A DNA stretch of 64,000 nt from Novosphingobium sp. ZN18A2 (GCF_036784765.1 NZ_CP136651.1:1612001-1676000); one strand, 5' to 3'. Positions 17,042 through 27,120 are shown, counted from the stretch's first letter. Numbers and translations: made by a program. Notes: generated by a model from the letters alone, not told the origin.

Positions 17042-17965
17042 ATGCAGGGGCGAAACGCCATAATTCTGCTCATTGCGGTGGTCATCGGCATCGTGGCCGT
17101 CATCATCGCCAATTCCTGGTTTTCCGGGATGCAGCAGCGGCAAGAAAAAGTCGCGGTCCAGCAGAAGCTATCCCGCATCGTCGTCGCCACCCAGCCGATG
17201 GAATTCGGCACCAAGATCACGCCGCAGATGGTGCGGATGCAGAACTGGCCGGCGGACTCCGTTCCGCAGGGCGCCTTTACCTCTATCGATGCGGTTCTGA
17301 AGGACAATCGCGTGGCGCTTCGCCCCATCGTCCCCAACGAACCCGTTCTTGCCAGCAAGGTAAGCGGCACCGATGGCCGCGCCACGCTGGCCGCCGTGCT
17401 GCCCGAAGGCATGCACGCCTATTCCATCAGGACAGACGCGACGCGCGGCGTTTCGGGCTTCGTGCTTCCCGGCACGATGGTTGACGTGCTGCTCACCCGC
17501 AAGATCGATGGTGATGGTGCCGGTCCGCAAGACCTGCGCTCAGACGTTATCCTGCGCAACGTGGAAGTGCTCGCCGCCGACCAGATGGCGAACGACAAGG
17601 AAGGCAAGCCCAAGGTGAGCCGCAACGTAACGCTGGCAACGACCCTGTTCGATGCGCAGCGCCTTTCGATTGCCGAAAAGGTCGGCACAATCAGCCTGGC
17701 CCTGCGCAAGGTGGAAGACGCCGCGCAGGACAAGGCGGACGGCGTGGTGCGCGATGCCGCCTTTACCGTTACTGACCGCCAGCTGGGCGGCAGGCGGATG
17801 TATATCGCCAAGCGCCGCGAAGGCCCGCCGCCATCCAGCATTCCGTCGGCGCGCATGGCTTCCGGCCCTGTTTCCGCCGCACCCGCCTTTTCGGGGCCGA
17901 GCATGACCGTTTTTCGCGGCACGGACCCCACAATCTATCCGCTTGGCTTCTCGGGGGGGAAGTAA
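17042..17965 (+). CDS. cpaB: Pilus assembly protein CpaB/RcpC
   Basis: 307 residues from the ATG at 17042 (GGGGGGAGC upstream). One N-terminal membrane helix (IILLIAVVIGIVAVIIA) is followed by a SAF domain (IVVATQPMEFGTKITPQMVR, ~45-110) and the RcpC-like region with LPEGMHAYSIRTDATRGVSGFV and PGTMVDVLL. In Tad systems this periplasmic, inner-membrane-anchored protein supports the secretin channel. It lies one base before cpaC and is clearly in one operon with it. Confidence 0.93.
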   Translation: MQGRNAIILLIAVVIGIVAVIIANSWFSGMQQRQEKVAVQQKLSRIVVATQPMEFGTKITPQMVRMQNWPADSVPQGAFTSIDAVLKDNRVALRPIVPNEPVLASKVSGTDGRATLAAVLPEGMHAYSIRTDATRGVSGFVLPGTMVDVLLTRKIDGDGAGPQDLRSDVILRNVEVLAADQMANDKEGKPKVSRNVTLATTLFDAQRLSIAEKVGTISLALRKVEDAAQDKADGVVRDAAFTVTDRQLGGRRMYIAKRREGPPPSSIPSARMASGPVSAAPAFSGPSMTVFRGTDPTIYPLGFSGGK

Positions 17966-17966
17966 G

Positions 17967-19445
17967 ATGAAGGTCCTGACCGGAGCCAGGTCTGTCGCAG
18001 TGGGCGCGCTTCTGGCGCTTATGCTGCCCGCGCCCGCATTCGCGCAATATTCCAGCCAGATGGACGGTGCATCGCTGCACGCCGGCGAACTGGAAGTGCC
18101 CATAAACAAGAGCCAGGTCGTCACCGCCGACCGCTCCATCGCCAAGGCGTTGGTCGGCAACGCCGACATCGCGGACGTTCTGCCCATCTCGGGCCGCTCG
18201 GTCTATGTGCTGGGCAAGAAGCTGGGGACCACCAGCCTGACGCTTTACGATACCGGCGGCCGGGTTATCGCGATCATGGATGTCGCGGTGGGGCCGGACG
18301 TGGAAAGCCTGCGCCGCCAGATCGCGCAGCTGATCCCCGGACAGGACATCGAAGCGCGCATTTCCAACGGGTCCATCCTGCTTTCGGGCATGGTCAGCGA
18401 TCCCGGCGCGGTGGACCGCGCGATGCAGCTGGCCAAGGCCTTTGCCGGCGATAACGTGATCAACCTGATGACCGTGGGCGGCAGCCAGCAGGTCATGCTG
18501 GAAGTGAAGTTTGCCGAAGTGAACCGCCAGATGGGCGAAAAGCTCGGCCTCGATTATGGCTTCTCGGACAACGGCAGCTTTGGCGGCGTGATCGGGGAAG
18601 GGGCGGCGCAGTCCGGCGCGGGCGCGGCCACGCTGGGCGCGATTTCGGATTCCTTCGGCATCTTCGGCAAGTCGTTCAGCATCGGATCGACCAGCATCAA
18701 CGCCACGCTGAACATGCTGGAACGCCACGGCCTGGCAAAGACGCTGGCGGAACCCACGCTGATCGCGCTTTCGGGCGAACGCGCTTCGTTCCTGGCGGGC
18801 GGCGAGTTTCCGATCCCCGTATTGCAAGGCTCTTCGGGCGGAACGGGAACCAACAACAACGCCATCACCATCCAGTTCAAGCCTTTCGGCGTCAGCCTGG
18901 GCTTCACGCCCACGGTGCTGGGCGACAAGGTGATCAGCCTTGTGGTGGAACCCGAAGTCAGCTCGATCGATCCTTCGGCATCTGTAACGGTGAACGGTCT
19001 GGTCGTGCCCGGCCTGCAAACGCGCAGGGCCAGCACCACGGTGGAATTGCGCGACGGTGAAAGCTTCGCCATCGCCGGCCTGATCCGCCGCGATTTCCAG
19101 ACCACCGTGCGCCAGCTTCCGATCCTGGGGTCGATCCCGATCATCGGTTCGCTGTTCCGTTCTTCCAGCTTCCAGAAGGGCGAGACGGAACTGCTCATCA
19201 TCGTAACGCCGCGTCTGGTTGCGCCGATCAAGCCGGAGCAGGTTCGCCTGCCGACCGACCAGATCGAAGATCCCAAGGCGGTTGACGTGCTGATCGACGG
19301 GGAAGGGTACAAGCCCAAGGCCCTGCCGCCGCAGCCGAACGCGCCGATGGCCGATCCTGCAGGCGCCGCGGCGGCCGCACCTGCGGCCACGGGCGGGACC
19401 GCACCCGATGCAGCGGCAAAGAAGGATCCGGGCTATGAATATTGA
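17967..19445 (+). CDS. cpaC: Secretin CpaC/RcpA
   Basis: 492 residues. Signal peptide to ...MLPAPAFAQ (~28). An N-terminal pilus-formation domain (SQVVTADRSIAKALVGNADIAD) and a BON-like domain (ARISNGSILLSGMVSDPGAVD) precede the secretin core (VGGSQQVMLEVKFAEVNRQM to LLIIVTPRLVAPI). The C-terminal tail is Ala/Pro-rich. It forms the outer-membrane pore through which the Flp pilus passes. The last 11 bp overlap the lipoprotein gene. Confidence 0.95.
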   Translation: MKVLTGARSVAVGALLALMLPAPAFAQYSSQMDGASLHAGELEVPINKSQVVTADRSIAKALVGNADIADVLPISGRSVYVLGKKLGTTSLTLYDTGGRVIAIMDVAVGPDVESLRRQIAQLIPGQDIEARISNGSILLSGMVSDPGAVDRAMQLAKAFAGDNVINLMTVGGSQQVMLEVKFAEVNRQMGEKLGLDYGFSDNGSFGGVIGEGAAQSGAGAATLGAISDSFGIFGKSFSIGSTSINATLNMLERHGLAKTLAEPTLIALSGERASFLAGGEFPIPVLQGSSGGTGTNNNAITIQFKPFGVSLGFTPTVLGDKVISLVVEPEVSSIDPSASVTVNGLVVPGLQTRRASTTVELRDGESFAIAGLIRRDFQTTVRQLPILGSIPIIGSLFRSSSFQKGETELLIIVTPRLVAPIKPEQVRLPTDQIEDPKAVDVLIDGEGYKPKALPPQPNAPMADPAGAAAAAPAATGGTAPDAAAKKDPGYEY

Positions 19446-19731
19446 ACGCGGACGCTGGATTGCGATGGCCGGGCTTCTTCTGCTCGCCGGCTGTGAACAC
19501 GGGGTTTATGGCAACGATCCGCGCGTGACGGACCTGGGCGAAGCCAACCGGCAGACCATGATGGCCCAGGTGATCGATCCCGATCCGCAATACGAATACC
19601 TCGATCCCGCAACCAGCGGCGAGCACGCCGCGCAGGCGATCGAACGCTATCGCACCGACAAGGTGAAAAAGCCTGCGGCCGTCCGCAGCACGTCCGTCAG
19701 TAGCGGCGGCGGCGGCGGTGGCGGCGGATAA
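19435..19731 (+). CDS. Short CpaD-like lipoprotein
   Basis: 98 residues from the ATG at 19435, inside the end of cpaC. The lipobox is LLLLAGC (Cys ~18). The central part ends AIERYRTDKVKKP, a tail reminiscent of CpaD, and the protein finishes in a poly-Gly run after SVSS. Canonical CpaD is about twice this length, so this is a reduced version found at the expected place in the locus. It is probably the outer-membrane pilotin or partner of the CpaC secretin; that role is inferred from position. Confidence 0.7.
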   Translation: MNIERGRWIAMAGLLLLAGCEHGVYGNDPRVTDLGEANRQTMMAQVIDPDPQYEYLDPATSGEHAAQAIERYRTDKVKKPAAVRSTSVSSGGGGGGGG

Positions 19732-19753
19732 GGGAAAGTGGACTGGAGCGGCG

Positions 19754-21322
19754 ATGGAAGCCGGATTTTTCCGATCTTTCGCGCGGGATGAGCGCGGCGC
19801 CATTTCATCGCTTTATGCGGTCGGCATTCTCGCGCTTGTCGCGATCGCGGGGGTAGGGTTCGACTATGGGCGCATGATGGCGCTCGATACCGAATTGCAG
19901 AACGCGGCCGACCAGTCGGCGCTGGCCGCGGCGACGCAGCTTGACGGAAGCGACGGTGCAATGGCCCGCGCGCGAGCGGCTGCCATCAATGCGCTTGGCA
20001 ACCAGACGCGTTTCGCGAACGACCGCGATGCGGACGGCCGGAACCTGAGCATTCCTTCCGCCAATGTCGAATTTTTCGATGGTTACGCAAACGACACCTT
20101 CGGCAGCGTCGCCACGACGGACGATGCGGCCAAGGTGGTGCAGGTGACGGTAAGCCCGCGCCGGGTGTTCTATGCGCTGACGCCGCTGGTCGATGCCTTC
20201 TCCGGCCGCGCGACGGGCAAGGCTGCGGCCATGCTACAGACCGCGACCTGCAACGTGCCGCCGATGATGTTCTGCGTGCCGAATGGCGCGGACGGCAATC
20301 CGCGCCGCGATTTTCCGACGTCGGACGATATCGGACACGGCCTTGCGCTCCACTTCAAGGCAAATGGCGTCAGTTCCAATCCCAGCAGCACCGATGCGAC
20401 GCAGACGGATACGACCGTATGGGCACCCGGCGACTTCGGGTTCCTTGACATGGATTACTATCCCAAGAGTGGCCAGAACTCGACCGCCGGGGTAAATTCC
20501 TACGCGCTGGGCTGCACCGGAACACCGCCGGTAAGCAATCCGGGTTTCCGCACGCCGCAGGGCACGGCGCTCAATACCCGGTTCGATCTGTATGGAACGC
20601 CGAAGAAGAGCTGCGATTCCAGCACGGGTGACTTCTGTCCTTCGCCCAATGTGACGAAGAACTGGATCAACGTGCAGACGGTGACAGTGACCGACCCGAG
20701 CACGGCGACATGTGCATCGACTCCTCCGAACAAGAGCACCTGGAGGCCTTACGATGCAAGCACCGACAGTTCGTTTTCCAATCCCGGCTATCCGCTGGAT
20801 GCATCCTATTCCGGACCATATGGCGATGGAAACTGGTCTCCGTCGACATGGATCTCGGCCGCTCATCCCGGCAACACGCTCGACGCTATTCCCGATCTTG
20901 ACGGGAATGGCGAGATCAGCAGGTATGAGGCATACGAGTGGGAGATGGGCGATCCGGCCAACCTGCTGAAGCCGAGGCTGCTGCACAGCGATCCGCCGGT
21001 GGCGTCGAACGGCAACAGCGGCAAATGGGACGTCACGCTCTATTGCTCTTATCCGCAACCGGTGAATGCCACCGGCTTTCCCGCCAGCGATTCCGAAAAG
21101 GATCGCCGTGTGATGTCTGTTGCGGCGGTCGATTGCTCCAGCCTCAACGGCAAGGAGGCGGTCGATATCGTGCGCTGGGTCGACCTGTTCCTGGTCCAGC
21201 CGGTCAATACCACCGCGGAAGATCGCAACTTCCAGACGGAAATCATCGGCCCGGCCCGCCAGGCCAATGGCAACAGCGGCTTCCAGTATTTCGGCAAGCG
21301 CAAGGCGGTGTTGATCCGATGA
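19754..21322 (+). CDS. TadG-like pilus assembly protein
   Basis: 522 residues from the ATG at 19754 (GGAG 8 nt before). The N-terminus FARDERGAISSLYAVGILAL is a TadE/TadG-type pseudopilin leader and helix, followed by LQNAADQSALAAATQL, the conserved Tad 'AADAAALA' helix. The long periplasmic part is Asp/Ser/Pro-rich with several cysteines. The section DLDGNGEISRYEAYEWE resembles an EF-hand-type calcium loop. TadG proteins are minor membrane-anchored components of the pilus machine. It overlaps the next gene by 4 bp. Confidence 0.85.
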   Translation: MEAGFFRSFARDERGAISSLYAVGILALVAIAGVGFDYGRMMALDTELQNAADQSALAAATQLDGSDGAMARARAAAINALGNQTRFANDRDADGRNLSIPSANVEFFDGYANDTFGSVATTDDAAKVVQVTVSPRRVFYALTPLVDAFSGRATGKAAAMLQTATCNVPPMMFCVPNGADGNPRRDFPTSDDIGHGLALHFKANGVSSNPSSTDATQTDTTVWAPGDFGFLDMDYYPKSGQNSTAGVNSYALGCTGTPPVSNPGFRTPQGTALNTRFDLYGTPKKSCDSSTGDFCPSPNVTKNWINVQTVTVTDPSTATCASTPPNKSTWRPYDASTDSSFSNPGYPLDASYSGPYGDGNWSPSTWISAAHPGNTLDAIPDLDGNGEISRYEAYEWEMGDPANLLKPRLLHSDPPVASNGNSGKWDVTLYCSYPQPVNATGFPASDSEKDRRVMSVAAVDCSSLNGKEAVDIVRWVDLFLVQPVNTTAEDRNFQTEIIGPARQANGNSGFQYFGKRKAVLIR

Positions 21323-21876
21323 GCCCGCGCCGCTTCATCCGTTCCGACCGGGGGAATGCGGGGGTCGAGTTCGCACTCGTCCTGCCGATGCTGATCGTGC
21401 TGATGTTCGGCGGGTTCGAGGCCGGTAACTTCGTGTGGAACGAGCACAAGCTGGTAGAAGCGGTGCGGGACGGCGCGCGCTTTGCCTCGCGCTATCCGGT
21501 CAGCACGTTTTGCGACGGCGAGAGGGCGAAACCCGCCACGGACGCTACCTATGCCGATGCAGTCGACGTGATAAAATTCTATACGCGCACCGGACGTATG
21601 CCGGGAAGCGACCAACAGGCGAACGCGGCCGTCCTGCCGCGCGTGCCCAACTGGACCAGCGATAGCCAGGTGACGTTCGATCCGGGCTGCGGCAAATTCG
21701 TGAGGACCGGGATCTATGGCGCCTTGACCAACGAGGCCGGCGATGCCGGTCAGGCCGGGCCTCTTGCGTCGATTTCAGCTTCGGTGCCGTATCGTTCCCT
21801 TTTCCACGGCCTCGGCTTTCCGAGCGTGGGCATTGTTCTGAGGGCGCGGTCCAACGTCGCGGTGATCGGGCTATGA
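21319..21876 (+). CDS. TadE-like pseudopilin
   Basis: 185 residues, ATGA overlap with the gene before. RSDRGNAGVEFALVLPMLIV is a TadE signature with Glu after the processing site and a hydrophobic helix, followed by EAVRDGARFASRY. It is probably cleaved by the CpaA-type peptidase and is a minor pilus or scaffold component. Confidence 0.88.
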   Translation: MSPRRFIRSDRGNAGVEFALVLPMLIVLMFGGFEAGNFVWNEHKLVEAVRDGARFASRYPVSTFCDGERAKPATDATYADAVDVIKFYTRTGRMPGSDQQANAAVLPRVPNWTSDSQVTFDPGCGKFVRTGIYGALTNEAGDAGQAGPLASISASVPYRSLFHGLGFPSVGIVLRARSNVAVIGL

Positions 21877-22529
21877 TCCGGATCGCGGCCTTCCTGCGCC
21901 AGGATCGCGGCGCGACCGCGGCGGAATTCGCGCTGGTCCTTCCGGTGGCGTTGCTGTTCCTTCTGGGGATCATCGACGTTGGCCGCTATGCCTGGGCGAT
22001 GAACCGGATGGAAAAGGCGGTGCAGATGGGAACGCGCTATGCTGTTGCCACGTCGATCGTGCCCGAAGGCCTTAACAGCAAGGATTTCGTCGGCTTCGAT
22101 TGCGGGGGCACGAGCGTTCTCGGGCCGGGCGATCCGATTTGCCGCGATGCGATCGGCACCATCGCCTGCACCGGCAGCCCGGCTTCGTGCACTTGCACGC
22201 CAAGCGCGCTTTCCGGTTCGTGCACCGGCCTTCCGGGAAATGCGGACAACGACGCATTCACGAAAATCGTCAACCGGATGCGGGTCGTTTCCCGGTCGGT
22301 CCAGCCCGGCGACGTTACGATCACGTACAGCGGTTCGGGGTTGGGCTATGCCGGCGATCCCTCTGTCGCCGACGACGGAACGCCTTTGAGCCAGGTTTCC
22401 CCGGTGGTAAGCGTGCAGGTGAAGGGCGCGACGTTCCGTTCGCTCGTCGCTTTCGGGGCGCCGCTTCGGCTTCCGACATTCCGATATTCCGAAACTCTCG
22501 AGGATGGCGACGGTTCTGTCGCGTATTAG
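21873..22529 (+). CDS. TadE/TadF-like pseudopilin
   Basis: 218 residues, 4-bp overlap with the preceding tadE-like gene. RQDRGATAAEFALVLPVALL shows the pseudopilin processing region. A Cys-rich segment in the middle (about six cysteines between residues ~75 and 115) suggests disulfides in the periplasm. It is the third pseudopilin in a row, as in Tad loci with TadE, TadF and TadG. Confidence 0.88.
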   Translation: MIRIAAFLRQDRGATAAEFALVLPVALLFLLGIIDVGRYAWAMNRMEKAVQMGTRYAVATSIVPEGLNSKDFVGFDCGGTSVLGPGDPICRDAIGTIACTGSPASCTCTPSALSGSCTGLPGNADNDAFTKIVNRMRVVSRSVQPGDVTITYSGSGLGYAGDPSVADDGTPLSQVSPVVSVQVKGATFRSLVAFGAPLRLPTFRYSETLEDGDGSVAY

Positions 22530-22538
22530 GCTGATTCC

Positions 22539-23726
22539 ATGGGCAACTTTGATAGAAAACTTGAATTGATGAACGATATGATTCCGACGTTGCCCGGCGG
22601 CCTTGTGATCGCTGCGAATGCCGCCGAGATCGAGCGGCTGCGCACCGCTTCGGTTGGCACCGCCTATCGGGGAGCGGTGTTCATTGCCACGACGCCGGGA
22701 GAGCCCCTGCCGAGAGACATTGTCGATTCCGCGCGCGTCCTGGTGATCGAGGTCGATCCGGAAGACGACGTATCGTTGCGCCGTGTCGGCGGCATCCGGG
22801 CGGAACGGCCGGACCTTGCCATCATCGCGGCGCTGGCAAAGGCCGATGTGTCGCTGGTGCGCACGTTGATCCGGCAGGGCGTTTCCGACGTTGCCACGTT
22901 GCCGTTCGAACCGGTGGAACTCGCGTCGCAGATTCTGGACGCCTCGGCGAAGTCCGCGGGCAAGGAAAGCAAGGTCAGCCTTGCTCCGATGTTCAGTATC
23001 GTGCGCGGGACAGGCGGTTGCGGAACGTCGACGGTCCTCACCCACCTTGCCGCTGCCTTGCAGGAGGATTGCGCGGGCAGCAAAGGCGTGTGCATCGTCG
23101 ATCTTGACCTGCAGGGCGGGGATATCGCGCCGCTTCTGGGGGTGGAACCCAAGGTTACGGTTGCATCGCTGCTCGATGCCGGGGACCGGCTGGATGCCGA
23201 TCTGGTCCAGGCCGCGGTGACGCGGACGCGCCATGATTTTTCATTGATTGCGGCGCCCGAAATGATCGAGCCGCTCGACACCGTCGATGTCGACTATTTG
23301 CTGCGCGCGCTGGCGCTGGTTCGCCAGCAGTTCGATATCGTCCTGCTGGACCTGCCGGCAAACTGGACCAACTGGGCGCTTTCCACCGCCCTTGCATCGA
23401 CGCGCGTGTTGCTGGTTACCGATCTTTCCATCGCCAGCCTGCGACAGGCGAAGCGCAAGTTGCAGCTGCTTTCCTCCATCGGTCTGGAAAAGGACAAGGT
23501 GGAAGTTGTCGTCAACCGGCTGGAACGCAGGCTGTTCAAGGCCATCGGCGTCGAAGAGGCGGAAGAGGCGCTCAACCATCATGTCCTTGCGGGGTTGGCG
23601 AACGAAGGCGCGGCTATCCGCGGTGCACAGGACCAGGGGCTACTGATCGAAGAGATCGAAAGCCGCAGCAGGTTTGCCAGGGATATCCGGGCGCTTGCCG
23701 CTCAACTTTGCGGCCAGGGGGGATAG
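22539..23726 (+). CDS. cpaE: Pilus assembly protein CpaE/TadZ
   Basis: 395 residues. An N-terminal receiver-like domain (~20-135) precedes a MinD/ParA-like ATPase domain. The deviant Walker A reads RGTGGCGTST. The lysine expected before the final Ser/Thr is missing (Gly-Cys-Gly-Thr-Ser), while ICIVDLDLQGGDIAP and FDIVLLDLP follow. TadZ proteins localise the Tad machine at the pole. The lost lysine suggests weak or no ATP hydrolysis, seen in other CpaE proteins too. Confidence 0.92.
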   Translation: MGNFDRKLELMNDMIPTLPGGLVIAANAAEIERLRTASVGTAYRGAVFIATTPGEPLPRDIVDSARVLVIEVDPEDDVSLRRVGGIRAERPDLAIIAALAKADVSLVRTLIRQGVSDVATLPFEPVELASQILDASAKSAGKESKVSLAPMFSIVRGTGGCGTSTVLTHLAAALQEDCAGSKGVCIVDLDLQGGDIAPLLGVEPKVTVASLLDAGDRLDADLVQAAVTRTRHDFSLIAAPEMIEPLDTVDVDYLLRALALVRQQFDIVLLDLPANWTNWALSTALASTRVLLVTDLSIASLRQAKRKLQLLSSIGLEKDKVEVVVNRLERRLFKAIGVEEAEEALNHHVLAGLANEGAAIRGAQDQGLLIEEIESRSRFARDIRALAAQLCGQGG

Positions 23727-23732
23727 GCGCCC

Positions 23733-25121
23733 ATGGCGATGTGGAACGTCAGGAAAACGCACGATGCCACCGAAGCACCGCCACAGGTGCATCCCGGCGA
23801 CGTGGCCGCTCCGCCCCCGCAGGCGTCGGCGGGGCGTTCCCGCGCGGCGGAACGCAAGCTGCAACTGAAAGTTTCGATCCACCGCTCCCTGCTCGACAAG
23901 ATCAACCTTGCCGCGCTTGACCAGTTTTCGCGTGAGCAGATCGAAATGGAGGTCAAGGACATCGTTCTTGAGCTTCTTTCGACCAAGCACGAAATGCTCA
24001 ACGCCGAGGAACGGCGCGAGCTGGTCGAGGAAGTGCTGGACGAATTGCTCGGTCTGGGGCCGCTTGAGCCCTTGCTGAAGGACGAGACGATCACCGATAT
24101 CCTGGTGAACGGATATTCGACCGTGTTCGTTGAACGTAACGGTTTGCTGGAAAAGGTGCCCACCCGTTTCCAGGACGACAAGCACCTGCAACGCATCATC
24201 CAGAAGATCGTCAGCGCGGTTGGCCGGCGGATCGATGAATCCTCGCCCTATGTCGATGCCCGTCTTGCCGACGGTTCGCGCGTGAACGCGATCATTCCGC
24301 CGCTGGCGGTGGACGGATCGACGCTGTCCATCCGCAAGTTCGCGAAGAAGCGTATCGGCATGGAGCGCCTGATCGAGTTCGGCAGCATTCCGCAGCCGAT
24401 GGCGACGGTGATGCAGGCGATCGTCGCGGCGCGGCGCAACGTCCTGATCTCGGGCGGCACCGGTTCGGGCAAGACCACGCTGCTCAACGCCATGTCCTCT
24501 TTCATCGATCATCGCGAACGTATCGTGACGATCGAGGATTCGGCCGAGCTCCAGCTTCAGCAAGAGCATGTCGTCAGACTTGAAACGCGCCCGCCCAACC
24601 TTGAAGGGAAGGGCGAGGTGTCGCAGCGCGATCTCGTCAAGAACGCGCTGCGTATGCGGCCTGACCGGATCATCGTGGGCGAGGTTCGCGCCGGCGAAGC
24701 CTTCGATATGTTGCAGGCGATGAACACCGGCCACGACGGATCGATGACGACGGTCCACGCCAACTCGCCGCGGGATGCGCTGGCGCGTATCGAACAGATG
24801 ATCGGCATGAGCGGGATCGACATTACGCCCCGGTCCGCGCGCAACCAGATCGCGTCGGCGGTGAACATCGTGGTCCAGGTCGCCCGCCTGATGGACGGCC
24901 GCCGCCGGGTCACCAGCCTTTCCGAAATCACCGGGATGGAGGGCGAGACGATCACCATGCAGGAGATCTTCCGCTACAAGATGACGGGCCGGACCGAAGA
25001 CGGAACCGTTATCGGCCACTTCGAAGCCACGGGCATTCGCCCCAAACTTCTGGCCGATGCGGCTGCATACGGTGTGGACCTTCCGTCCGAAATCTTCCGG
25101 CCGGAAACGAAGCTGAACTGA
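23733..25121 (+). CDS. cpaF: Tad secretion ATPase CpaF/TadA
   Basis: 462 residues. The N-terminal helical region is followed by the GspE/PulE-type core with Walker [13 protein letters not shown] (~246), the Asp box [25 protein letters not shown] as Walker B region, and the His box [15 protein letters not shown]. This hexameric ATPase powers assembly (and possibly retraction) of the Flp pilus at the inner-membrane face. It starts 6 bp after cpaE and ends 1 bp before tadB. Confidence 0.97.
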   Translation: MAMWNVRKTHDATEAPPQVHPGDVAAPPPQASAGRSRAAERKLQLKVSIHRSLLDKINLAALDQFSREQIEMEVKDIVLELLSTKHEMLNAEERRELVEEVLDELLGLGPLEPLLKDETITDILVNGYSTVFVERNGLLEKVPTRFQDDKHLQRIIQKIVSAVGRRIDESSPYVDARLADGSRVNAIIPPLAVDGSTLSIRKFAKKRIGMERLIEFGSIPQPMATVMQAIVAARRNVLISGGTGSGKTTLLNAMSSFIDHRERIVTIEDSAELQLQQEHVVRLETRPPNLEGKGEVSQRDLVKNALRMRPDRIIVGEVRAGEAFDMLQAMNTGHDGSMTTVHANSPRDALARIEQMIGMSGIDITPRSARNQIASAVNIVVQVARLMDGRRRVTSLSEITGMEGETITMQEIFRYKMTGRTEDGTVIGHFEATGIRPKLLADAAAYGVDLPSEIFRPETKLN

Positions 25122-25122
25122 G

Positions 25123-26124
25123 ATGATCGACCTGCTCATCCGCATTGTCGTTCTGCTCGCGATCTTCGCGTCGATCTTCGTCGTGTCGCAGATCGCGCTT
25201 TCGGGCATCTGGCGCAGCCGGGCGCGCAGCGCGGCGATCAACAAGCGGTTGCGGATGATCAAGGAAGGCGCATCGCGTGAGGAAATCGCGGTGCATTTGC
25301 GCAAGAACGCGCCGGACGAATTTCCCAACCTGCCGGTGCCCGTGGCCAAGATGCTGCGGGCATTCCAGCGTTCGCTTTTCGCCGCAGCCGTCCCTTTGAC
25401 CATGTCGCAGGCGCTGGCCGCGATCGGTGCGTTCTTCCTGGTCGTCTTCGTCGTGATGGCTTTGGCGGCCGCGCTTTGGGGATTTGCCCTTCACGCCGGC
25501 GTGGTGGTGATGATCGGCGCGGTCGCGGCGGCGATTGCCATCGCCATGCCGCTGTTCATTCTCAACAACCGGGCCCGCCGCCGCCGCAAGAAAGTGGAAG
25601 AACAATTCCCCGTCGCGCTGGACGTGTTCGTGCGCGCGTTGCGCAGCGGGCACCCGGTCGCTTCGGCAATCGAACTGCTCACCACAGAGATGGAAGATCC
25701 GATCGGCTCCGAATTCGGCCTGGTTTCGGACGAGGTCGCCTATGGCGCGGAACTGACGGACGCGATCGAGGCGATGGCCGAACGCTGGGATCTGGAAGAC
25801 ATGCGCATGTTCGTGGTGTCGCTGTCGGTGCAGATCGAAACCGGCGGCAACCTGGCCGAAGTGATCGAGAACCTGAACCAGGTTATTCGCGAACGCGCCA
25901 GCCTCTATCGCAAGGTGCGTGCGCTCAGTTCCGAAGGGCGAATGACCGGATGGATGCTGACCGTGCTGCCGGTGGTCACGTTCATCGGGATGTTCATGGT
26001 CAATCCGGGGTTCTACCTGAATGTGGCGATGGACCCGATTTTCCTGTTCGGGTTCCCTTCGCTGATCATCCTGTATTTCATCGGTGTCTTCTGGATACGC
26101 AAATTGGTTGACATCAAGGTCTGA
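25123..26124 (+). CDS. tadB: Inner-membrane platform protein TadB
   Basis: 333 residues. An N-terminal helix (LIRIVVLLAIFASIFVVSQI), two central helices near 90-140 and two C-terminal ones (WMLTVLPVVTFIGMFMVNPG, FLFGFPSLIILYFIGVFWI) flank the T2SSF domain (FPVALDVFVRALRSGHPVASAIE). It forms the platform that couples CpaF to pilus assembly together with TadC. Confidence 0.94.
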   Translation: MIDLLIRIVVLLAIFASIFVVSQIALSGIWRSRARSAAINKRLRMIKEGASREEIAVHLRKNAPDEFPNLPVPVAKMLRAFQRSLFAAAVPLTMSQALAAIGAFFLVVFVVMALAAALWGFALHAGVVVMIGAVAAAIAIAMPLFILNNRARRRRKKVEEQFPVALDVFVRALRSGHPVASAIELLTTEMEDPIGSEFGLVSDEVAYGAELTDAIEAMAERWDLEDMRMFVVSLSVQIETGGNLAEVIENLNQVIRERASLYRKVRALSSEGRMTGWMLTVLPVVTFIGMFMVNPGFYLNVAMDPIFLFGFPSLIILYFIGVFWIRKLVDIKV

Positions 26125-26125
26125 T

Positions 26126-27103
26126 ATGCTTGGTTTTGTTCTCCAGGATCCGTTGATCCGCATCATCCTGCTGGTAGCGATCTTTGCCGTCGTGGTGTTC
26201 GCGGCGGTGTATGTGATGAACCTGATCGGGCGCCGGATCATGGTCAGGACGCAGATCAGGGAAATGGCCGCGGGCGCGCTTGAAGTCGTTCCTTCGGCAC
26301 GGGCGTTGCGATCGGTAGAAAACGACACAGCCTGGTCGCGCATCGCCGCAGCGGTGGAGAAGGCGGGCCTCAACCTTACCGACACGAACGACGAAAGGCT
26401 GACCAAGCGTTTGCGCGCGGCGGGCTTCAGTTCGCCTGCCGCGCCCCGTGTGTTCACGCTGGTGCGGCTTGTCATGCTGATCGTCCTACCGCTCAGCTAT
26501 GTCTCGCTGTCCTATTTCAGCGGGAACCCGCCGTCGTTTCTGAAGCTTTACCTGATCGGTTCACTGCTGGCTCTGCTTGGTCTCTATCTGCCCAACATCT
26601 ATGTCCAGGCCCGTGCCGACCGGCGCAAGGAAGCGATCGTGAACGGCTTCCCGGACTGTCTGGATCTGTTGCTGGTATGCGTGGAATCTGGCCTGGGGCT
26701 TGAGGCCGCGATGGACCGCGTGGGCCGCGAAATGGCCCTGTCGCATCCGCTGGTTGCGGAACTGCTTTCGATTACCACGCTGCAACTGCGCGCCGGTGCA
26801 TCGCGCGAAGAGGCGTTCCGCAAGCTGTCGGGCAGCGCGCAGGTGGAAGAGATCAGGTCGTTCACGACGCTTCTTATCCAGTCCGACCGGTTGGGGACGA
26901 GCATTTCGTCCACGATGCGGGTCTATGCCGCCGAAATGCGCGAAAAACGCCGCATGAGGGCGGAAGAGAAAGCGCACAGGCTGCCCGTTCTCATTTCTAT
27001 CCCGCTTGTCGCCTGCATGCTGCCGGTGATGATCGGAACGCTCATGCTGCCGGCCGTTGTCATGGTGGTCCGGGATATCTTCCCGCTGATGTTGGGACGT
27101 TGA
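26126..27103 (+). CDS. tadC: Inner-membrane platform protein TadC
   Basis: 325 residues from the ATG at 26126, 1 bp after tadB. It has the T2SSF domain (FPDCLDLLLVCVESGLGLEAAMDRV) and helices at the N-terminus, at ~125-165 and at the C-terminus (LISIPLVACMLPVMIGTLML). It is the second platform subunit of the Tad machine. Confidence 0.94.
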   Translation: MLGFVLQDPLIRIILLVAIFAVVVFAAVYVMNLIGRRIMVRTQIREMAAGALEVVPSARALRSVENDTAWSRIAAAVEKAGLNLTDTNDERLTKRLRAAGFSSPAAPRVFTLVRLVMLIVLPLSYVSLSYFSGNPPSFLKLYLIGSLLALLGLYLPNIYVQARADRRKEAIVNGFPDCLDLLLVCVESGLGLEAAMDRVGREMALSHPLVAELLSITTLQLRAGASREEAFRKLSGSAQVEEIRSFTTLLIQSDRLGTSISSTMRVYAAEMREKRRMRAEEKAHRLPVLISIPLVACMLPVMIGTLMLPAVVMVVRDIFPLMLGR

Positions 27104-27120
27104 ACAATAGGAGGTTGCCA

